From Metallyticus violacea (Eukaryota; Arthropoda; Insecta; Mantodea; Metallyticidae): DNA of 64,000 nt. Of this stretch, positions 55,301 through 62,853 are shown piece by piece. The stretch's first letter is position 1. Each line of letters starts with the position of its first letter. Made by a program: the position numbers and the translations under genes. The notes under the pieces are model-generated. The model was given only the letters and a program-made list of their open reading frames with translations. It was not told the DNA's origin and searched no databases. The DNA is taken from contig CM060831.1 in NCBI GenBank assembly GCA_030762175.1, positions 143,519,001 through 143,583,000 of the forward strand, given 5' to 3'.

Positions 55301-57326
55301 AGATTTTTTTTGTGTTTAAGGATAACTATTTAACTTACTAAATCTGCAAATACTTTTGTAAGACAGACAAAAGTTGAATACAAAGGGAATTAATAGACTC
55401 CCTTTACTGTTGTTGTCCATGAACTCTTTCTCTAGCAGTTGTCACAACATAAATCACTTGCAGGTGCTTTGCAGAGTTAATGAATTCTTTATATTTACAT
55501 ACCATAGGAGCAGATGATTATTTCTGTCCTTACTGTTCAGAAAAATGTTTTGGGAAAAAGAAAAAACTACTTATTTTTTGCAAACAAACCAATATAAGAA
55601 AAGTTAAGTTAAGATTACAAATTGATATTTTCTTCTTGTTACTTACCAACAAAGTTACCAGATGGAGCAAATGCAACGCTCATGACCCAAGAGGATCTTA
55701 AGGGTATAACTTGTACTTTATTTCCTGTCCATGTGTCCCAGATAATAAGCTTGCCATCTAATGAGCCTGTTACTGCATGCCTTTACATGGGGAAAGAAAT
55801 AAAGTTTTATCAAAACAAATTCTTCAATACATGCAGTAACATTTACTTTCAAACTTTCTTTTAAGGTTACTTTTAATTTATCTGTATAACTGAAATATTA
55901 CAAATATTCTAGAGTTTCTAAATTTGTGCTGAAGTCAAAAAAATGTTCACTCAAAATGGATATTTATAATTGTTCAATCTTTTTGTGGGAAAATCACTCA
56001 AATTTCACTAATTTTGTTCTACTTTCTTGGACATGTTTCAAAGCTGTAATGTTTCAAAGGCTGTCAAAGTAAGTGGAACAAAATTAGTGAAATTTGAGTG
56101 ATTTTCACATAAAAATTGCAAAATGATAGTATATTTCACCATGAAAATTATTGCTGTTTAAAATTACATGGATATTTATGTTCAAGAAGGTATACATTAG
56201 GAATTGGAATGGATAAATAGAATTTATAAAATATGTTGCATGAAATGATTAATACTTTAAGAACTGATATCATTCTGTGCTAAAACCAAATGGTTATAGC
56301 TGATTCTTACCTGCTATCACCACTAAAGTGGACTGAGTTAACTTTATTTATATGTCCTTTAAGTAACTTCTTTGTTGTAAGGCGCACTTTAGGAGCTTCA
56401 CCTATATCACCACAAACATCTTCAATTTTCTTATCAGCTACCTTTTTCTGATCCTCCTGTGAACATTTGTATCTCATTTGTATACTATTATGCATTTCCA
56501 ACTGCAGTATAGGCAATTAACAAAGAATACTATAAGAAAAGACTTTTAGCATTTTAAAATTTTCAGAAATAAGGAAGCTGCATTATAAGGAGAATGGAAT
56601 TACTATTCATATGGCTCTAAAAATGTTTTGAAGCTCTTTGAGAAGCTAAAATGGATTCTTAATTAAAAAATATATATAAGTTGATACTTTACTCACACAA
56701 AGTGCATTTTAAATTCTGGAAATAAATAAATATTTAATATAATAATTTGAAGTGTTAAAAATAATACTATATATTTTTTTATGGATTTAGTATTTAAGTT
56801 ACCAAAAGTTTTTCATGTTATGTATTCTGTAGTATCCATTGGTCATGTTCTACAATTTTATATGATGAATGCCTAAAGCATGAATGTAATAAAGAGTTAA
56901 GGGGCTCCTTTCCAGCAGGCTTCCTATGCTATGTGACAAAATGTGTTCAGAATTATTATATGTAAATGATTTAGGTTTATTAATGTTATTTCAGACTAAC
57001 ATATCGAGCTTAGTTTAAATTACATTTTATTTATCTTACATGCATGCTATTTGTTTTTGTGCTGGTCCTTAGAAATTCCTAGGTTCAAAACATTATATAT
57101 ATTTAATTGTTTTACTGAAGTAAATTTTCTGTTTATCTGTATAAACTGCTATTAAATGTACTTTCATCTTTAGTAAAAAGGGTATAGTGAATAAGATAAG
57201 TTATGCATACATAATTTTATTCTCTAATAACTGAATACTTAAAGGACTTATTACCTGAATTTTGTTGACAAGGTCATCCAGTTCTTTTTTCAACTTTGAC
57301 ACTTCTGGATCTTCTTTTGGTGGCAT
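38801..57326 (-). CDS. Gbeta76C: Visual (eye-type) G protein beta subunit, whole gene
   Basis: Joined exons (minus): 57326-57255, 56456-56311, 55780-55647, 54288-54123, 53493-53292, 40993-40777, 38907-38801. All junctions are GT/AG, with intron phases 0, 2, 1, 2, 0, 1. The total is 1,044 nt, or 347 residues plus stop; Drosophila Gbeta76C is about 346. The N-terminus is [20 protein letters not shown], a heptad-like helix that would pair with Ggamma. Seven WD40 blades follow, with WD or related endings at IIWDTW, VYDL, NWDL, LWDV, LFDI, IWDT and VWV. The subtype is shown by [37 protein letters not shown] and [12 protein letters not shown], which follow the eye-specific Gbeta and not Gbeta1. The protein should form Gq-beta-gamma at photoreceptor membranes and couple rhodopsin to phospholipase C. 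Intron 5 is 12.3 kb and full of dead transposons. No disabling mutation seen. Confidence 0.93.
38985..39660 (+). mobile_element. Penelope-like element reverse transcriptase fragment in Gbeta intron 6
   Basis: The plus strand reads [24 protein letters not shown] (39040-39110), then Y-R-C-V-D-D-I-F (about 39170-39195, catalytic Y-x-D-D with Cys inserted as Y-R-C-V-D-D). Then [11 protein letters not shown] (about 39295-39330) and, after a frameshift, [12 protein letters not shown] (about 39398-39430). This order (GLPMGxPLSP, YVDD, LPFLDL, HKxAVxHSxxHR) is diagnostic of Penelope-like reverse transcriptases. It lies antisense to the host gene. A 104-codon open frame (39064-39378) survives, but neither end is complete. 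Confidence 0.75.
39955..40195 (+). pseudogene. Transposase N-terminal HTH fragment (DUF4817-like) in Gbeta intron 6
   Basis: The plus strand reads [22 protein letters not shown], then [14 protein letters not shown] and N-H-H-V-L. The same order occurs in the HTH of a common insect Tc/mariner-type transposase group: 'YxxYVKTGSxRxVxRxFxRKYP', 'LVxKLRETGSLLDKK', 'RRVL'. Only the DNA-binding head is present. Confidence 0.6.
40565..40624. repeat. (TTA)n(TAA)n palindromic microsatellite
   Basis: A run of TTA/ATT units switches at about 40586 to TAA/AAT units, making a near-perfect inverted repeat about 60 bp long that could form a hairpin. It lies in Gbeta intron 6, about 150 bp from the donor of exon 6. 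Confidence 0.9.
40777..40993 (-). CDS. Gbeta76C: Gbeta coding exon 6
   Basis: 217 nt coding residues 241-312 plus the first base of 313. Acceptor TTTATAG, donor GTAAGC. It contains [21 protein letters not shown] (blade 5 end) and [18 protein letters not shown] with H-I-W-D-T (blade 6). Separated from exon 5 by 12.3 kb. Confidence 0.93.
41545..43220 (-). mobile_element. LINE group 1 copy in Gbeta intron 5
   Basis: The minus strand reads [19 protein letters not shown] and [10 protein letters not shown] (43160-43040): the F-D-x-I/V palm A block and downstream finger. Then [14 protein letters not shown] and [10 protein letters not shown] (42375-42290), Y-V-C-D-K-M-A and a C-x-x-C-type L-C-L-L-C-D-N-A-D region (about 41960-41840), and N-Y-V-G-K-V-R-K-K-W (about 41715-41685). 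Same family and order as 8144-9680. Same strand as the host gene. A 3' SINE A tail lies inside at 42595-42628. Confidence 0.65.
42595..42628 (+). repeat. SINE family A, 3' end only
   Basis: AAAAACAGGCATTAAACATC and an A-rich tail match the last 30 bp of the SINE A copies. It lies inside the LINE remnant at 41545-43220, so it inserted after it or was carried with it. Confidence 0.6.
43230..43800. other. Intronic DNA, nothing recognised
   Basis: No supported motif. The minus-strand open frame at 43297-43491 has no recognisable content. Confidence 0.3.
43850..44250 (+). mobile_element. Penelope-like element, GIY-YIG remnant
   Basis: The plus strand reads [16 protein letters not shown] (43870-43915), matching 'K-S-G-I-Y-K-I-N-C-x-x-C' at the start of a PLE GIY-YIG domain. 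A decayed R-H-T-V-K-I, 'gggaaatcagctgtgggatctcatttc' (K-S-A-V-x-x-H-F) and K-I-T-K-V-S follow. Here the GIY triplet (A-I-Y) is better kept than in the copy at 12950. Confidence 0.5.
44880..45170 (-). mobile_element. LINE group 3 (L2-like) C-terminal fragment
   Basis: The minus strand reads [23 protein letters not shown] and then [11 protein letters not shown] (about 45070-44950). This is the 'G-x-K-L-Y-N-x-L-P-x-x-I-K ... F-K-x-x-L-K-x-x-L-L-x-x-x-F-Y' ending typical of L2/CR1-like elements. Confidence 0.6.
45175..46040 (-). mobile_element. Penelope-like element, RT end to GIY-YIG (minus)
   Basis: Minus-strand frames read [10 protein letters not shown] and L-I-P-K-H-T-S-A-L (about 45945-45890), matching the 'Y-R-K-P-T-H-T-G-x-Y-I' zone just after the PLE reverse transcriptase. 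C-T-F and Y-L-S-Y-K-L-Q-R follow (about 45570-45520), then the C-terminal [11 protein letters not shown] hairpin region (45225-45185). The terminal segment is repeated inverted at about 46385-46510, so this is another inverted-ended PLE unit, split by a piece of LINE. Confidence 0.55.
46075..46275 (+). mobile_element. LINE group 3, 3' end fragment
   Basis: Reverse complement of about 32040-32300 in the L2-like element, by stretches such as AATGATAAATAACTATTTCATAAC and ACATGTCCAACAGCAATTG in corresponding positions ('gatattcttgtatataattcagtattttatt' against 'aataaaatactgaattatgtacaagaatatc'). Inserted inside the PLE unit. Confidence 0.6.
46290..46510 (+). mobile_element. Penelope-like element terminal segment, inverted partner
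   Basis: CTGCCTACAGAGTATGCTTC, then GCTGATTATGGGAGCAAATG, TTCCCAAAATGTG and 'aaaaaccagtaagtgaagtataag' form an inverted copy of 45160-45280. The GGGAGC/GTTCCC hairpin is intact. Confidence 0.6.
46606..46648. repeat. Compound (TG/CA)n(GA)n microsatellite
   Basis: TATACACACACATACACACACACA followed by GAGAGAGAG and GTGTGT. Confidence 0.8.
46690..47050 (-). mobile_element. LINE group 3 reverse-transcriptase fragment
   Basis: The minus strand reads [14 protein letters not shown], then [22 protein letters not shown] (about 46840-46775). It is the 'V-x-P-Y-L-x-Y-G-I-x-V-W-G' thumb block of L2/CR1-like polymerases, here with few stops. Confidence 0.6.
47150..47640 (+). mobile_element. LINE group 1 C-terminal fragment (plus)
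   Basis: The plus strand reads [16 protein letters not shown] (about 47426-47472), a C-x-x-C...H zinc knuckle, and then [14 protein letters not shown] (about 47590-47625). It matches the ends of the group 1 copies at 8144 and 41545. Confidence 0.6.
47650..48980. other. Intronic DNA, nothing recognised
   Basis: Part of Gbeta intron 5. No supported motif. Confidence 0.3.
49276..49320. repeat. (GAT)n microsatellite, LINE 3' tail
   Basis: A GAT/TGA repeat directly abuts the 3' end (minus strand) of the L2-like LINE fragment at 49285-49880. The LINE at 31962 has a comparable short tandem tail. Confidence 0.8.
49285..49880 (-). mobile_element. LINE group 3 C-terminal fragment, nested in mariner
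   Basis: The minus strand reads [18 protein letters not shown] (about 49660-49605), the diagnostic 'H-x-Y-x-T-R-x-K-x-D-L' block. [13 protein letters not shown] and F-N-K-L-V-K-A-F-L-L follow (about 49555-49450). It ends in AATAAATC(ATC)n. Confidence 0.7.
50050..50500 (-). mobile_element. LINE group 3 second fragment, nested in mariner
   Basis: The minus strand reads [13 protein letters not shown] (about 50190-50150) and then L-N-L-R-K-I-F-K-H. Upstream (higher coordinates) are decayed 'Y-G-A-V-F' and K-A-I-R-Y-L-like parts. This is the same C-terminal block as 49285-49880, so two LINE pieces lie in tandem. Confidence 0.5.
51115..53285. other. Right part of Gbeta intron 5, nothing recognised
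   Basis: Two related segments (about 52410-52660 and 52700-52960) share 'ttttaaaatatttt/gctgaaat', 'gatcaatgttttaaat' and 'ttttaactctcatgaaattcta', which suggests an old tandem duplication of about 290 bp. No coding content. Confidence 0.4.
53292..53493 (-). CDS. Gbeta76C: Gbeta coding exon 5
   Basis: 202 nt. It completes residue 173 (Ile) and codes 174-240. Acceptor TTATCTAAAAG, donor GTAAGT. It contains [38 protein letters not shown] and [12 protein letters not shown]: blade 4 and the start of blade 5. The V-R-E-E and G-H-x-M-D-V-x-S-V signature is that of the eye-type Gbeta. Confidence 0.95.
54123..54288 (-). CDS. Gbeta76C: Gbeta coding exon 4
   Basis: 166 nt coding residues 118 (part) to 173 (part). 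It contains [35 protein letters not shown] and T-G-S-G-D-M-K: the end of blade 2 and most of blade 3. The unusual GY-E in place of GH-T at the blade 3 start is shared with the visual Gbeta type. Confidence 0.94.
54912..55194 (+). repeat. SINE family A copy in Gbeta intron 3
   Basis: CTGCTACGGGTGGCCGAGTT, TTAAGG, B box GGTTCAATTCC and GACCATCCTCCCTGACTGAA, then TGGCAAATGCCAGGGAGGTA, ACCCTAAACTTAG and GGGTGTTAAGCACTATT with an A tail. Collinear with 30908-31167 throughout. Inserted opposite to the direction of transcription of the host gene. Confidence 0.85.
55647..55780 (-). CDS. Gbeta76C: Gbeta coding exon 3
   Basis: 134 nt coding residues 73 (last base) to 118 (first base). Acceptor CATGTAAAG, donor GTAAGT. 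It contains [17 protein letters not shown] (end of blade 1) and [19 protein letters not shown] (start of blade 2). Confidence 0.94.
55985..56110. repeat. Foldback repeat from Penelope-like ends in Gbeta intron 2
   Basis: The left arm AATCACTCAAATTTCACTAA, TTTTGTTC is the inverse of the right arm GGAACAAAATTAGTGAAATT, TGAGTGATTT. The short loop still holds 'ggacatgtttcaaagc', the complement of the conserved GCTTTGAAACATGTCC. Same family as the 35740-35995 repeat and the arms of 12850-13895, but with no inner sequence. It lies 200 bp from exon 2. Confidence 0.7.
56311..56456 (-). CDS. Gbeta76C: Gbeta coding exon 2
   Basis: 146 nt coding residues 25-72 and two bases of 73. It begins E-D-Q-K-K-V-A-D after acceptor AATGTTCACAG, then [32 protein letters not shown]. 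This covers the rest of the N-terminal helix and the start of WD blade 1. The open frame continues upstream into the intron but the homology stops at the acceptor. Confidence 0.94.
57255..57326 (-). CDS. Gbeta76C: Gbeta coding exon 1 (start codon)
   Basis: ATG at 57326-57324, 24 codons, donor CAG|GTAATAAG. The peptide ([16 protein letters not shown]) matches the M-P-K-I-D-P-E-T start of the fly protein. The sequence before the ATG is GGAAAA, preceded 22 nt upstream by acceptor CTTTTGCTTTCAG at 57349, so the exon carries a 22-nt 5' UTR and at least one non-coding exon must lie upstream. Confidence 0.9.
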
Positions 57327-57359
57327 TTTTCCTTATTGAATTCTAAGTCTGAAAGCAAA

Positions 57360-58390
57360 AGCAAGAGAAAAATATGCTCAGTAAGGATAAATGAACATTT
57401 TATATCAAGATAATATGAAACACTACAAGATTCTCCTTTGAGAAAGAAGAAAAATGTAGTCATGATAATCTGAAGACCTATCTACAGTTTTTATTGACTT
57501 TTTATAACACTTGTAATTTATTTTAGCTTGTTTAGTAATGTGTGGCATAATAAAATAAAATGAGCAAGGAAATACTCATGCTTCATAGCGTTATTGAAAC
57601 ACAATCATTTGCAAATTATTACCTATAAGTTTTAAAAATCTTTAGCCAAAGTGTAGCTGTGTGCTACGGTTAATCTCATAATTATCTGTCAAGTCAAAGA
57701 GAAGATAATTGCTACGTGTAGTAGATCAATAATGTTTAATCTGTAAACAGTTGCTATAGGGAGTTCATTTATAATTGTTCTGCATTGCTTAACTTTAAAT
57801 TTGATGAAAGAGGAGGCACTTAACAACATTGTTTACAATATTTTGTTTACTTTCATTGTATTAATAACTTTTTAGGCATTTTTACTTTACAAACATAATT
57901 TGATATTTTTTTTGCAAGAGATGATAGCAATGAAAAATTAAATAGCTACCAAGAACACAAAATATACAAGATAAAGCTAAATAGATGATTAAAATGCTAA
58001 TAGTAAAAACCAAACTTAGAAAGCATGAAAAGCACATACAAAATCAAATAAAAATACTGACAATACATAATGTTAATTTATGCCTAGGAAACCTCTGAGA
58101 AATTTATAGAAGACCTAAAAACAATAAAAAATAAGTTCATATAAACTTATTATAAATTATTTTGCCTAATATTTTAGTTAGTCATTTTTTTAGGTATATT
58201 GATAATCAAACCACAGCTATTTTTATCATTTACATATTGGTGCTGTGCTGTGTTATGGTTTGTAGTTATTGTCTTCTATTATTACCATAGTTGCCATAGA
58301 ATGGAGTGCAGAATTTTCACAATGTTCATGTATGGGCAAAGAAAACTCCATCTGCAATTTGGGAAACAGAAATGAACAATAGTTTAGCAT
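57360..58390. other. Probable 5'-UTR intron, nothing recognised
   Basis: AT-rich DNA between coding exon 1 and the candidate non-coding exon at 60171-60310. No supported feature in this stretch. Confidence 0.3.
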
Positions 58391-58399
58391 TGATGTAAT

Positions 58400-58960
58400 G
58401 CTCACAGTAATTGGTAACACATTAATCAAGTCATTTTATTTACTTGGAATGTTGACAGCATCATCATACCATGACATCTTAATGAATCATTTAAATGTTT
58501 TGTTGAAAGAAGTTCCCATAAACTTAAAACATTAAAGGTAGTTCATGCATGTTGGGGTACTACCTCATAGTGCTAGAGTGATTCATGTCAGCAGTTCTCA
58601 AATAAATGAATAGGTTTTGGGGGACCAACATTTTAGCCTGCTCATTCTTCTGACCTTAGTCCATTGGATTTCTAAGAATATTCCAAACTTATTGACATTG
58701 TGATATTTTTTGCCATTGCATTGGACTAGGATGTTTGCAGGTATGATAGACACCTGGATTATGGAGGAAAGTAAGCCCCATGGTGTGGCATTTGAAAGCA
58801 TGTAGTGGAATCTAAGAAGGTAGCCATTTTGAGCATTTTGTATGAACTATGGGTAATAAAAATGAATGTAACTAAAATACCAAGCAAAATTGATCATACC
58901 TTGTTTTTAGGTCATCTGTAAATTCTCTAGAGGTTTGTCAAGTGTTAAGTAATATTCTGT
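58400..58960 (+). pseudogene. Tc1/mariner-type transposase remnant
   Basis: 58634-58669 reads P-A-H-S-S-D-L-S-P-L-D-F, a close match to the 'P-A-x-S-P-D-L-S/N-P-I/L-x' block before the last catalytic acidic residue. The upstream V-V-H-A-C-W..S-D-S-C and the downstream A-L-D-x-D-V-C-R agree only weakly. Many stops. Located in the putative 5'-UTR intron, antisense to the host gene. Confidence 0.45.
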
Positions 58961-59586
58961 ATAAGATTGTAAGAATATTTTGTAATTATCTCACATGGAC
59001 CAAAAAAGTGAAATCTTATTTACAAAAAAATGTATGTAACCTTAGTACTTTATAAATGATCTATTTTTGCATATGTACAATCAACTCTTACTTATGGCAT
59101 TATCTTGTGTGGTAATTCAGTAGATACAAATACACTTTTCTTAGCACAAAAGAAAATTATACGTAAAATGTTTAATCTAAACAAAGCCACTCACTTTAAA
59201 ATATATTTTATATAGAACAATATACTCACCTTACCACACCTATATATATTAGAGAGTGAATGTTTCATAAATAGTAATATACAACAATTTTATTCCAATA
59301 AACAATTCATAATCACAGCACTATAACAAGTAACAAAATACAACTATAAACTGCCAGAACAACTAAAAAGATCAATTCAATTTTACATAGTGGCATCCAA
59401 ATGCACAACTTAATAACTAATGAAATTATAGATACCCACCTGATTAGATTTAGGAGGAAGGTTAAAATGTTTTTAATTAATCAGTGTTTTTATAGTATAC
59501 AGGAATTTAATGAATACTCTAAAAATTGTAAATAATATTACCTATGTAAGAATTAATAGCTTGAAATTGTTATGTTTTGTATTGAC

Positions 59587-59817
59587 AAAGCCATGAAATT
59601 GTAGCAAATTTTCAAAGGTAAATAAACTATATGATATGATGATGATATGATATTGTTAGTTAATTATGGTTCATTGCATTTTGAGGTAGTTTAAACACTA
59701 AAAGCCATGAAATTGTAGCAAATTTTCAAAGGTAAATAAACTATATGATATGATGATGATGATATGATATTGTTAGTTAATTATGGTTCATTGCATTTTG
59801 AGGTAGTTTAAACACTA
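59587..59817. repeat. Tandem duplication, 114/117-bp units
   Basis: 59587-59700 and 59701-59817 are almost identical, both starting AAAGCCATGAAATTGTAGCA and ending GGTAGTTTAAACACTA. The second copy has one extra GAT triplet. The near-identity points to a recent event. Confidence 0.95.
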
Positions 59818-60170
59818 GCAACTAATAAAAACAAATAAAAAATGCCCAGAGAATTTAAATTTGTGCACCTATCTTGCATTATAACTATTTAAATTGCTGT
59901 TATTATTGCTTGTCTATGTAGAAGTACTGTTCATTAATTATGCACATAAATCAAATAAAACATGTGACTGGCAGCAAATTACTTCTTGTTTATAGAACAA
60001 AAAAAATACTGATTCGTTTACAGATATACGTAATTATTCTTGGTCTGTTATCATATCATTTAATGAAAAAAAGTTTTATTTGACATTTTTAAATGTATTG
60101 TTGACACGAGTAATATATAGTTTTTATACCAATGAAAAGCGTAAATAAATTATATATCTATATTTCTTAC

Positions 60171-60310
60171 CAAGAAAACAAAAGATCCAACTTCACGTCA
60201 CCCACAGGCTGCAGTGAAAGAGCCAGCAGGAGTGTTACTGCCTATCCTGATCCCATTAGAGGAGTAATCCTGTTTCCTGCCATGTCCTCTTCTCTCCTCA
60301 CAGGTGTAGG
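60171..60310 (-). promoter_or_regulatory. Gbeta76C: Candidate non-coding first exon / promoter region of the Gbeta gene
   Basis: A GC-richer island in very AT-rich DNA. On the minus strand CTTTTGTTTTCTTG|GTAAGAA gives a good splice donor (exon end at 60171), which would join to the 22-nt 5' UTR at 57348. Transcription could start anywhere up to about 60310. A pyrimidine-AG (CTCTTTCACTGCAG) at about 60210 could instead be an acceptor of an internal non-coding exon. No TATA box is clear. Confidence 0.4.
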
Positions 60311-60321
60311 TTATTGAATTA
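60311..60321. promoter_or_regulatory. P3/RCSI-like homeodomain site
   Basis: TTATTGAATTA matches the palindromic P3 consensus TAATYNRATTA at 10 of 11 positions. In flies, P3 sites (the RCSI of rhodopsin promoters) drive photoreceptor expression of opsin and phototransduction genes. The site lies just upstream of the candidate first exon of an eye-type Gbeta. One-mismatch sites are not rare in AT-rich DNA. Confidence 0.35.
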
Positions 60322-60329
60322 GCTCATAG

Positions 60330-62080
60330 GTGCAGTGCATCAATATGTTCCCTACTTACATAATGAGATTGATGTTTTACAATACTGTAAACTTCCCTTT
60401 CTCAATCTTTTAAATAATGACTTTTTATAATACATATGCTGGGTAAGAATTACAATGAAGTACAAATCTAAGCCTTTGTTATAGTCTTACAGAATCTGTA
60501 TGGTACATAATGTTTGTACAGAATGTTTATATAAACTACAACTGTATCCTACATATTAATAACTACATGTAACTTTGCTTAGTTTGGTGCTCAATTAAAA
60601 AGCATGAAATAAAGCATAGGAATACACAATAAAAGAACAGATCAATTTTTAAAGTTTATTTCATATTCTTATATGTAACATAAAGACCAAAATTTGAGGT
60701 CTTAATGAAGCAGTTAAACTGTTAGAGATTTTATTCAAGTATTCTGTATATTAAAAATTCAGGACATGCAAGACCGAAATCATTTAAATTTTGGTAAGAC
60801 TAATTCCATGTTAGCTTACTTATTTCTATGTATATTTTATTAAAGAAGAAATATCAATGTCCTTTCACAATTTGAAATGACATTTCTGGGGGAGGGGGGA
60901 AACAGCTGATTGCAATCTCTTAGATTAAATAATTTTGAGTAAAAACTAAAGTACCAACAGTATTTAAAATCTGAAATGTAGATAGGATAACATGTGAATA
61001 GAATGAAACATTCAAGGTTATTGATTAGCCATGCTTTATGCACACTGAGGAAAATTATCTGCTGAAAATCTTATGAAATATGGGAGAAAACAATAGCAGC
61101 CTAAGAAACTGTTGAAGATAATATCATATTAAAATTCATAAGGGAATGCAGATTGTATAAATAGATTATATAGGCCTCCCAATTTATGTCATAAAGTTTA
61201 GTTTACTTTGATACTTTTACAGTTGTGCCTGCAAGACAATTGAATGGCCTTTGTAGAACAGCAGATAGGGGTTGAATGGGGTGAAATGGAAGTACTTTCT
61301 ACCACTCAAGTACTAGCTATGCATACTGACTGTACCTTATAGAAATATTAATATAAAAATGTTCCAGTAAGTGAAACCAGAAAGACTGTTTTTAAATACT
61401 TGACTGACAAGAGATTGTAAAAATGTTATAGATTATGATTGACATCACTTTTTACAAATGCAGGTATATAAGAGACTTTAAATTTTTATGTAATGTAAAA
61501 ATAAGAAAGAGCTTCGTAATTAAGTTCGTAGGCTTAGAGTATATATAAGTCCTGTCTGGAAAGTATTCACTAATTTAATATTATAAAAGCATGGTATTTT
61601 ATTCCTTGGAGCTCACACATTTACTCCTTCTTTTATGACCATTATCAGCTTTCTTGTCAAGTATTCAATTTTTTTCACCAATCTGAAACCTCCAACCTTT
61701 AAATAGAAAGTCAGAAATTATAGAGATCTATATCTATCCTCAAAGGGGACTGGCTAATTTCCACAGTATATTAAGAATGGACTGATTGTTTTCATTGTAC
61801 ATATTATGTGAATTCAGTTTTTGGTATCTCATTGCTAACTGAATATTTGTTAAGAGCTAATCAAGATACAAAAGAAACTGAAAGTCTATAAGTTCTGATC
61901 CTCCACTTTTCTGTAGGCCATTAGAATATTTCATACAATAATTAAAAAACAGTAAACTGTAAAATTATAAATAGCTACTAAACCCTTATACATCAAGGAA
62001 CAAATTAATTTTATCTGATGTAACTTCAACTTAAACTTAAGTTAATGACAGCTTTCCTTTAATGTATAGACCAAATCCAC
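60330..62080. other. AT-rich intergenic DNA, nothing recognised
   Basis: No supported feature on either strand. Open frames here lack recognisable content. Confidence 0.3.
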
Positions 62081-62089
62081 ATTTTCTTA

Positions 62090-62510
62090 ACTACTTATTT
62101 ATTGATCTTAGTTGCTGCTAGAACATTTTCTGAATAGCTATGTTTTCAAAATCATCAGCCATTTCTTTTGAATTAGTTCTTTTCTCCAAATATTCATGCC
62201 TTTGCATCCTAAGTAATAAAATATTAACTGTCTCTTTTTTTTCCTCACATATTGGGCAAATACCTTCCTCAATGCCATCCCTATAGCCTTTTATTCTCTA
62301 AAATCCTAATCAGAGCCATCAATATTTCCACTTTGATTACTGTTACATTTTTCAGTATATGTTTCTCTTTCAACATTAATTCTAAAATCCTTATAAAATT
62401 TGAAAGAACTTTTTTTCTAATACTGCTCATAAAATTCCTCTATATGTATCTTCCAATTCATACCTAACTAAATTTTTACATTCCTGTCAACATATTCTCT
62501 TTTTCTAAAC
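62090..62510 (-). mobile_element. LINE group 1, C-terminal fragment
   Basis: The minus strand reads W-K-I-H-I-E-E-F-Y-E, Y-K-D-F-R and K-C-N-S-N-Q-S-G-N, then K-V-F-A-Q-Y-V-R-K-K-R-Q near 62270-62230. This fits the 'SKYNxxYKEI ... RFRLGNE ... CPxCxxxEET' region that precedes the end of group 1 LINEs, but with poor conservation. Confidence 0.35.
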
Positions 62511-62523
62511 ATGTACCCGTATG

Positions 62524-62524
<1 letters not shown>

Positions 62525-62573
<49 letters not shown>
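62525..62573. repeat. (ATT)n microsatellite, SINE tail
   Basis: About 16 ATT units directly at the 3' side (minus strand) of the SINE B copy at 62572-62853, so likely grown from its AATAAA-type tail. Confidence 0.9.
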
Positions 62574-62574
<1 letters not shown>

Positions 62575-62853
62575 TTTATTTAAGGACGCTCTTTAACATC
62601 GCAGATCATCAGCATACCATTCAATTCCAGACATGAAACGGCTGACAAATTTTGCTCAGAGGCCTCTTCTTTCAGGCTTGGGGTTCTTTTTCTGCCGTAA
62701 ATGTACGACACGGGACCCACGCTTTACTTCCCTTCCAAAGGAAGCCATACCTACGATTTTTACACCAGAAAAAAATCCATAGATCCTGGACGGGTTTGAA
62801 CCCGCGACCTTGGTTTAGAAGGAAAGTATGGTTACTACTACACCACCAGGACC
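62572..62853 (-). repeat. SINE family B, full length
   Basis: The minus strand begins GGTCCTGGTGGTGTAGTAGTA (A-box region). An exact-looking B box GGGTTCAAACCC lies at about 62792-62803. The body contains TTCCTTTGGAAGGGAAGTAAAG and AGAGGCCTCTGAGCAAAATT and ends CTGATGATCTGCGATGTTAA. Better preserved than 6030-6332. Its head is Glu/Asp/Gly-tRNA-like in form (GGTxxTGGTGGTGTAGT). The open frames at 62652-63008 (plus) and 62672-62932 (minus) are read-through of this SINE. Confidence 0.82.

Noticed and set aside
56457..56516. Extension of exon 2 upstream to an in-frame ATG at 56516
   Set aside because: A clear acceptor at 56457-56458 lies between it and the homologous sequence, and exon 1 supplies the matching N-terminus.
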